Shown here: positions 57,847 to 64,000 of the stretch, piece by piece
Layout: each line of letters begins with the position of its first letter
Numbering within the stretch: position 1 is the stretch's first letter
Assembly (NCBI RefSeq): GCF_963678635.1
Contig: NC_087071.1
Span: 5,905,624-5,969,623 of the forward strand
DNA: 64,000 nucleotides
Source of the DNA: Symsagittifera roscoffensis
Lineage: Eukaryota; Xenacoelomorpha; Acoela; Convolutidae
Direction of reading: 5' to 3'
Notes under the pieces: model-generated
The model's input: the letters and a program-made list of their open reading frames with translations, nothing else
The model's database searches: none
Told to the model about the DNA's origin: nothing
Program-made: the position numbers and the translations under genes

Positions 57847-58188
57847 TCAGAAACGCTCATTTTTTATCATATTTAAAGTAAACATCACTAAGCCACATAT
57901 TTTAACCACTTCACTCGTTGGCACTAATGGATTGTCCGAATTTACATCGTGGATATGATTGGGGTAAGTCAAGTCAAAGTTCAGCGTTATGGTGTCAATG
58001 AACTTTAATGAGCGCAGTGGTAGCGCACACTAATCCCTGATCCTGTCCTTTAAGTGGTTGGGATGGATCATGAGGAGAAAGTTGCTGGGATCACTCGATT
58101 CCACATTTTGTACTTTTTTCAGTTTGGCTGTTGCAGGTCGATTATCGAAAACAACAGCGACTCCATCTATCGTCCGAGTTTTCGCCAT
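57847..58188 (-). pseudogene. minus-strand frame with internal TAG
   Basis: ATG at 58188 opens MAKTRTIDGVAVVFDNRPAT and runs 52 codons to TAG (58032-58030). The same frame then continues for 60 coding-like codons (KFIDTITLNFDLTYPNHIHD, GLVMFTLNMI) to TGA 57847. It is also in frame with the block ending at 58195. Either a nonsense mutation broke one exon or a short gene ends at the TAG. Family unknown. Confidence 0.4.
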
Positions 58189-58194
58189 ATCTAA

Positions 58195-59110
58195 CTATTT
58201 TCTGTTTGTGAATAATTGCAGATATGCCTGGCAAACTAGCAAAAATGCGTCTCCCGAGAGATTGCCTACGGTAAAACACTGCGTGCATTGCTTTTTGTAT
58301 GTTCTAAAATTCCTAATCACTTTAGCCATTATCAAAAATTCAGTCGTTACGAAAATGTCAGTCGCTAGGCAGATCTGCAAAGTCACTGAAATCGCCCAAT
58401 GTTTGGCATCCAAAACGGTTAAAGATTAACGGTGCATAATCTTTTTTGCAGCACCTTTCTCAACGTGTTTGTCTTTCTTCCTCTTAATTTGTTTGACTGT
58501 CCACATAATGTCTTCTTCTGATATATCAACTCTCGGGTCATAGTTGTCGTTGTCCAGATAAGACAACCTTTCCGAGGGCAAATTCCAGATCAGTTCATCT
58601 AGAGAGCAAGTCAAGTATTTGCAACTATTAACAAACCGGATATCCTCGTCGAGATTACGTACGTCTACTTGCTCGTTAGTGTAAAATCTGATCCAATTTC
58701 TCACAATCAGGAAGATCAAAACATCATCATTGATGGGATAAATGAAAAGGTGTGGCTTGTGTTGCTATCTTGCAGGTTTTCGAGCAGATGATGCAATTCA
58801 TCAACTGTCAATGAGGTGTTGTTCTTTCAGTTGAATTCGGCAAAGAAAGAGGCCAAGAATTTTGACCTTTTTTTCCTAAAATCGGAAGAAGCAAAATGTG
58901 GTGTTAGAGACAATAAGGACGCCGCTCTGATTCAACATTTTCAAAACAAAATTGTCGACCGTTCGAATTCTTCATCCGCTGCCATACTGATGTAGAGTGA
59001 ATAGCACTTGGTCCAATGAATCGTAGAAGTGATCATTCGTCTGTTCGCGCTCACATCAATGGTCGCTACGGTGCTCGGAAAGGCCACCCGTTTGACAGGA
59101 ATAAGTAAAA
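58195..59110 (-). pseudogene. multi-copy minus-strand gene, copy C (longest)
   Basis: An upstream block after the acceptor TTTCTCAG at about 59135 reads INFLLIPVKRVAFPST and ATIDVSANRRMITSTIHWTK. Next, 58749-58426 keeps the segment missing in copy A (RNWIRFYTNEQVDVRNLDED, FVNSCKYLTCSLDELIWNLP) and ends KKIMHR at TAA. Past the TAA the frame continues (AKHWAISVTLQICL) to TAG 58195. One base is deleted near 58732 relative to copies A and B. The BACK-like reading of the NWIRF...DIRF region is tentative. Confidence 0.4.
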
Positions 59111-59689
59111 AATTAATCATATAGTGACTTTCTGAGAAAAAGCAAACTCTCAGTGTGAGCAGAAAATTTTTTGTTCAAGACAAGTGAAACTTGGCTACAA
59201 ATCAAATTAAAGCTCTCTCATTCATTTTTTTTTGGATTCTTACAGGGTTTGAACCCAGTTCATTTTTTTCAAGTTTAGTTTTTCTTTACTTTAAACGTAC
59301 GAAATTTTTTCCCGACTTTGAACATGAATAAGAGTAAAAAAAACAACTAATTTTGTACAATGTATGACTGATTAGCGTGAAAAAACCAGAAAACGCAAAG
59401 TATTCAACCAAGAGAGGCAGTTGGTTGAAAGGAAAAGATTTGTTTTTTTTTTTATAAAAAACGAAAAAAATTAAGTAGAAAAAGAAAAAAAAGATGAGTT
59501 TTTCGATAAAAAAAGATCCTGTCTCTGAACTAATGAAACCATTGGATAAAACTTTTTAATGATTCCCTGACTATGGTTTGGACCCATGTTCAGATTTTAT
59601 TTAAAAAGCATAATAGGGATTTATCAACATCTTTTCACTAAAAATTGATGTTTATGCACGTAAACTCGATTAAAACGTGGAAAAACGCA

Positions 59690-59695
59690 TATAAA
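59690..59695 (+). promoter_or_regulatory. TATA box, copy C
   Basis: GCATATAAATGG followed by (CT)n at 59706-59759. Downstream the gene body is replaced by the next duplication unit, so this promoter is orphaned. Confidence 0.45.
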
Positions 59696-59705
59696 TGGTC
59701 TTAAA

Positions 59706-59759
<54 letters not shown>

Positions 59760-59761
<2 letters not shown>

Positions 59762-60300
59762 GAGGGCAAATTCCAGATCAGTTCATCTAGAGAGCAAGTC
59801 AAGTATTTGCAACTATTAACAAACCGGATATCCTCGTCGAGATTACGTACGTCTACTTGCTCGTTAGTGTAAAATCTGATCCAATTTCTCACAATCAGGA
59901 AGATCAAAACATCATCATTGATGGGATAAATGAAAAGGTGTGGCTTGTGTTGCTATCTTGCAGGTTTTCGAGCAGATGATGCAATTCATCAACTGTCAAT
60001 GAGGTGTTGTTCTTTCAGTTGAATTCGGCAAAGAAAGAGGCCAAGAATTTTGACCTTTTTTTCCTAAAATCGGAAGAAGCAAAATGTGGTGTTAGAGACA
60101 ATAAGGACGCCGCTCTGATTCAACATTTTCAAAACAAACTTGTCGACCGTTCGAATTCTTCATCCGCTGCCATACTGATGTAGAGTGAATAGCACTTGGT
60201 CCAATGAATCGTAGAAGTGATCATTCGTCTGTTCGCGCTCACATCAATGGTCGCTACGGTGCTCGGAAAGGCCACCCGTTTGACAGGAATAAGTAAAAAA
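59760..60300 (-). pseudogene. multi-copy minus-strand gene, copy D (truncated)
   Basis: Nearly identical to 58572-59110, but cut at IWNLPSER, where it runs into the CT array and would continue as Arg-Glu repeats. The part encoding the KKIMHR end is missing. Confidence 0.5.
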
Positions 60301-60873
60301 TTAATCATATAGTGACTTTCTGAGAAAAAGCAAACTCTCAGTGTGAGCAGAAAATTTTTTGTTCAAGACAAGTGAAACTTGGCTACAAATCAAATTAAAG
60401 CTCTCTCATTCATTTTTTTTTGGATTCTTACAGGGTTTGAACCCAGTTCATTTTTTTCAAGTTTAGTTTTTCTTTACTTTAAACGTACGAAATTTTTTCC
60501 CGACTTTGAACATGAATAAGAGTAAAAAAAACAATTAATTTTGTACAATGTATGACTGATTAGCGTGAAAAAACCAGAAAACGCAAAGTATTCAACCAAG
60601 AGAGGCAGTTGGTTGAAAGGAAAAGATTTGTTTTTTTATAAAAAACGAAAAAAATTAAGTAGAAAAAGAAAAAAAAGATGAGTTTTTCGATAAAAAAAGA
60701 TCCTGTCTCTGAACTAATGAAACCATTGGATAAAACTTTTTAATGATTCCCTGACTATGGTTTGGACCCATGTTCAGATTTTATTTAAAAAGCATAATAG
60801 GGATTTATCAACATCTTTTCACTAAAAATTGATGTTTATGCACGTAAACTCGATTAAAACGTGGAAAAACGCA

Positions 60874-60879
60874 TATAAA
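60874..60879 (+). promoter_or_regulatory. TATA box, copy D
   Basis: GCATATAAATGG followed by the longest CT tract (60894-61010). The downstream gene copy has lost its last-exon acceptor. Confidence 0.45.
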
Positions 60880-60889
60880 TGGTCTTAAA

Positions 60890-61012
<123 letters not shown>

Positions 61013-61149
61013 GTACCTTCTGTTAAGAGTTCTGGCCAATCCCATTAAGCGAGAAGGGCAAAAAAACGTTGGAGGTATTTTAAAAAAAAGCCTAAACTGT
61101 GAAAGTCATCCAGCATGAAAACAACAAAGCTTTGATTATACATTAAAGA

Positions 61150-61330
61150 AATGCTGTCAACAGTGAGCTATTTTGATGTAGCAATTTCAATGTTAGTAGT
61201 AAAATTGTGTCAACGTTTCCTTAAAACAGTGTCAACATTTCCTGAAAACTCTGTCAACAGTGAGCAATTTTGATATAGCAATTTCAATTTTAGTAGCAAA
61301 ATTGTGTCAACGTTTCCTTAAAACAGTGTG
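61150..61330 (+). repeat. short local repeat (GTCAACAGTGAGC)
   Basis: A block of about 105 bp, CTGTCAACAGTGAGCAATTTTGATGTAGC...TTTCCTTAAAACAGTG, occurs twice in a row here but once in copies A and B. Confidence 0.6.
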
Positions 61331-61737
61331 ATCTTTCATAAAATACCTGAGACGAATTAGTTTTGTTTTAATTCCACGCAAATGAAATCTGTTAAATTCT
61401 CCAAAAAACAAGGTTCTGCATTTTTTATTCTAATAGTCCTATCCAATCAAGTTTTGCTTCTAAAGTAATTGACTAAAAAAAGTAATAGTTTTAATCTTTT
61501 TCTTTTTCCTTTTGTTTCATTTTTCCTTTTTCATTGGAAAATCACAAAAAATATATTCATATGAAAAATCAGAAATGAATTGAAAAGAAAAATTAGGCCA
61601 AAACTACATCAAAAAATCCACACTTAAACGATCGAAATGGACAAAAAAATTTTGCGCTGAACTTCGACTGCTGAAAAAAAGAACATTTCTGATGCCGGGT
61701 GTTTGAGAAAAAAGTACCTTTTTAAAGATTTTTGGGT

Positions 61738-61930
61738 GTCTGCTGGCCGAGTTTGGAAATTCAATCGAGCCAAAATCCAAGTAAAAATCTCGGAAATGGA
61801 TTAAATGACAACCGTAAATGAGCAAACTTTATTCTCGGCGACCGTTAAAAGCAATTATGGTCACGAATTTCAATGCGTCTTCGGTCACACACAAAAACTC
61901 TTGTATGCAATTTTTCTGCTCTGTATAAGT
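61738..61930 (+). pseudogene. last-exon-like frame, copy D (dead)
   Basis: Homologous to 52463-52663, but the acceptor AG is now GG and early indels shift the frame. Confidence 0.55.
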
Positions 61931-62989
61931 CAACTTAGTCTAACAGAAATTTTTGCAACATCAAGTGATTTGATGCAATAACCTTGTCGACTTTATTGGG
62001 TCCTGGCTTAAGATCGTTTATAGGACTTGCTACTTTGCGACGCATCTTCCTTTTTTCACTATAACAATACTATAGACTCTCTGGTGTGATATGTGATAAT
62101 TTGGCTCTCTCGAGAAAATCGTTTTGAAAATTTTGCAGAGAAGCTGACACGTTTTGATTGCGTTTTGCTGATTCTATATTTTCTGATCTTTTCTGTTTTG
62201 AAGAATTTTAGAAAACCAAAAGTTTTTTATAAAAAAATTTTTGCTTTCAGCTTCCAATTATAAATTTCATTGTTGGTGATCTAAAGTGATCTCACTTTTA
62301 ATGAACCAGGGCAAGTAAAAATTTAGTGTAAGAAGGTTAAACTCTAAAATTGTTCAATGTTTTAAGAGCTATTTTAAAAGCTTTTACAACTCGAAGAAGA
62401 AGAGTGTAGGTTTGATTGATATAGGCTTCAAATAAATTATATTCGCATTTTTACTATAAATCAATGGCAAACTGACGAGTTTACAATTGAAAGTGATAAC
62501 TTGCATGACACCAGAGCAAAGTTGTTAGGTGTAATGACCTTATAAGTGCTTACAGCAACGATATGAGTGACTAAAACTCATAAACCATAATGGCAACCAT
62601 AAACTTTATTCGGCCGAGTTTCTCTCTAAGTTGTCTCCTAATTAAATGAGTTGAATAAAAATAACGTTACTCAATCATATTTACGCTTCAAAGTGATGCT
62701 GAGTTTTTTGATGACTTTTGTGATGTTTCTTTATGAAAAGAAACGAATAGCCAGAGTTACTTCGTAGAAATTTGAAAAAAAAATGGTTTGTTGTGGTAGT
62801 TTTTAGTGATTTAATTAAAAAATTAATATTAGATTCTCTGAATGAAAATTCTATAATACAACCACTGATTAAATGCTGAAAAAACGACAAGAAGTCACAC
62901 GCTGCATCAAGAATTGGAATGATTTACCTCGATGCAGCTATAATCCGCTTACTTTTTTGAACCTGCCAAACACAGCCACCAAAACCAGA

Positions 62990-63420
62990 CGGATCTTTTT
63001 TTGTAAAAATAATCTCTAAGTTTTTTGAGAAACATCAAGTGCCTAGTTCTACTGTCCCTGAGGCCTGAGTTTGCAGGTCATCGCAAAATTATTGAACGAT
63101 GTCTGCTGCAATCTGCAAGCGAGGCCTTTAAAAATTTTTAAAATTGTTTCTAATTCCTAAAATTTTAAGTTCGAGCATAAGACCATCAAATGAGTAAAAG
63201 TTACCAATTTTTGAGTAAACACAATGAAAAAATAAAAGAGAAGTTGTTTTTCATAAAAGTAGAAACTTGAAATTTTTTCGCACTCTATTGAAAAAGCTGG
63301 TCTGAATTCACAGTGGAGTTCGTTTCTTTGATTTTCTTTTGTTGGTTTTTGTCATCTTTATTTTCCTTAACTGTTGCTATGTCTATTAACTCGGGTGCTG
63401 CCTTCAAAATTTGTAGAATG
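62990..63420 (-). pseudogene. decayed copies of exons 56538-56795 and 56977-57147
   Basis: RPRLQIAA followed by stops near 63100, and the truncated APELID end near 63370, in the same order as the originals. The homologous block of about 3.9 kb spans about 53.4-57.4 and 59.8-63.7 kb. Confidence 0.55.
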
Positions 63421-63699
63421 TGTTTTGCTCGGCAGGATTGCTTGAGTATGATAGTACGACACCCTATTCTAAACTGTAAAAATTTTTAGAAGCTGAAAAA
63501 AAAAACTTTTCGCCCTCCGCAACTGTTAATTGTCTACCGTTTTCTGTTTCTAGATTTATTGCAATGCACTGGATATAAAAATAACTTGCGTGTGGTCAAT
63601 GAAAATATTGAGGCTAACATCAGCAAATTAAGAGTAAAAGTTTTTTTTTCTCTAAAGTTTGTCTAAGACATTATTTAGTTTGATTCTTTCTTTTCCAGT

Positions 63700-64000
63700 G
63701 CCCTCATTTTTTCGGGCTCACAAAGTTTTTTTTTAGATTTTCTTATAGGTGTCGATGAGATTACGACTTAGATCACCCACGTAGGTTTTGTTCGGAAAAC
63801 TAGTATCAATGAGCTTCCCGTTCCCAATAAAATTAGATATGTAACGTTGATTTTTTTTGTTTGGGGCTAATTAGTTGATGCAGTTTGTTCTCTGGTTTTT
63901 GGGTCAAAAGAACCTTGAAACTCATCGTTGTAAAAGTAATTACATTTAGCCTCCAAATACGTGAAAAAACAACTCCTTGGTGGTCTAATGTTGCTATCAT
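63700..64000. other. window end, no gene seen
   Basis: Homology to 57.4 kb ends near 63700. The remaining sequence shows no frame or repeat that I recognise. Confidence 0.35.

Noticed and set aside
57847-58749. Reassigned stop codons (ciliate-like code)
   Set aside because: Other frames here use TAA, TAG and TGA as normal ends. The window has tRNA, introns and elements of animal type, and TGA also appears among the internal stops.

Overview
The window is AT-rich nuclear DNA from an invertebrate animal. The signs are GT-AG introns, a metazoan-type tRNA-Arg gene, TATA boxes, Ty3/Gypsy LTR retrotransposons, hAT-like and TA-flanked DNA elements, and very few intact reading frames. I cannot name the species. 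Most of the window is mobile DNA or its debris. All calls come from reading the sequence; no database search was possible.

Layout. (1) Positions 1-6373 hold a plus-strand, LTR-bounded element that lacks gag-pol but keeps a broken envelope-like reading frame and a second unrecognised 3' frame. (2) 7505-8438 is a short two-exon gene for a Cys-rich protein with a hydrophobic tail; a paralogue lies at 45201-45470. (3) 10598-20312 is a foldback DNA element split by a Ty3/Gypsy retrotransposon (11724-20304). The insertion is flanked by a 5-bp duplication, GGTGC, and its 3' end was later tandemly duplicated with a 1595-bp unit. (4) 20568-21464 is another foldback element with a tRNA-Arg(UCG) gene in its core. 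(5) About 22.9-25.4 kb is a GTCGA-rich degenerate array interrupted by a 427-bp hAT-type MITE with an 8-bp target duplication. (6) 28.7-36.77 kb is a minus-strand Ty3/Gypsy element of the same LTR family as (1). It has LTR, primer site, a small upstream ORF, gag and pol, is broken by frameshifts, and is cut off near a 200-N assembly gap. (7) 37-50 kb is dominated by MITEs, foldback elements, minisatellites and local tandem duplications. (8) 50.4-63.7 kb is a multi-copy locus in which a block of about 3-4 kb recurs four times. Each fuller block carries a minus-strand coding remnant, a TATA box followed by a CT microsatellite, and, except in the third copy, a plus-strand 67-codon last-exon-like frame.

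The most notable pattern is a set of foldback elements with unrelated interiors (ATAATCGATTAT, GAGCGGTTT or TTAAATCGAT arrays). They share one plan: ends beginning CCC(G/T), TA on both sides in all but one case, and repeat arrays next to the ends. A hairpin in the LTRs of elements (1) and (6) shows two compensatory base-pair changes between copies. The host genes seen are fragments. Their function is mostly unknown, and several look like decaying paralogues.
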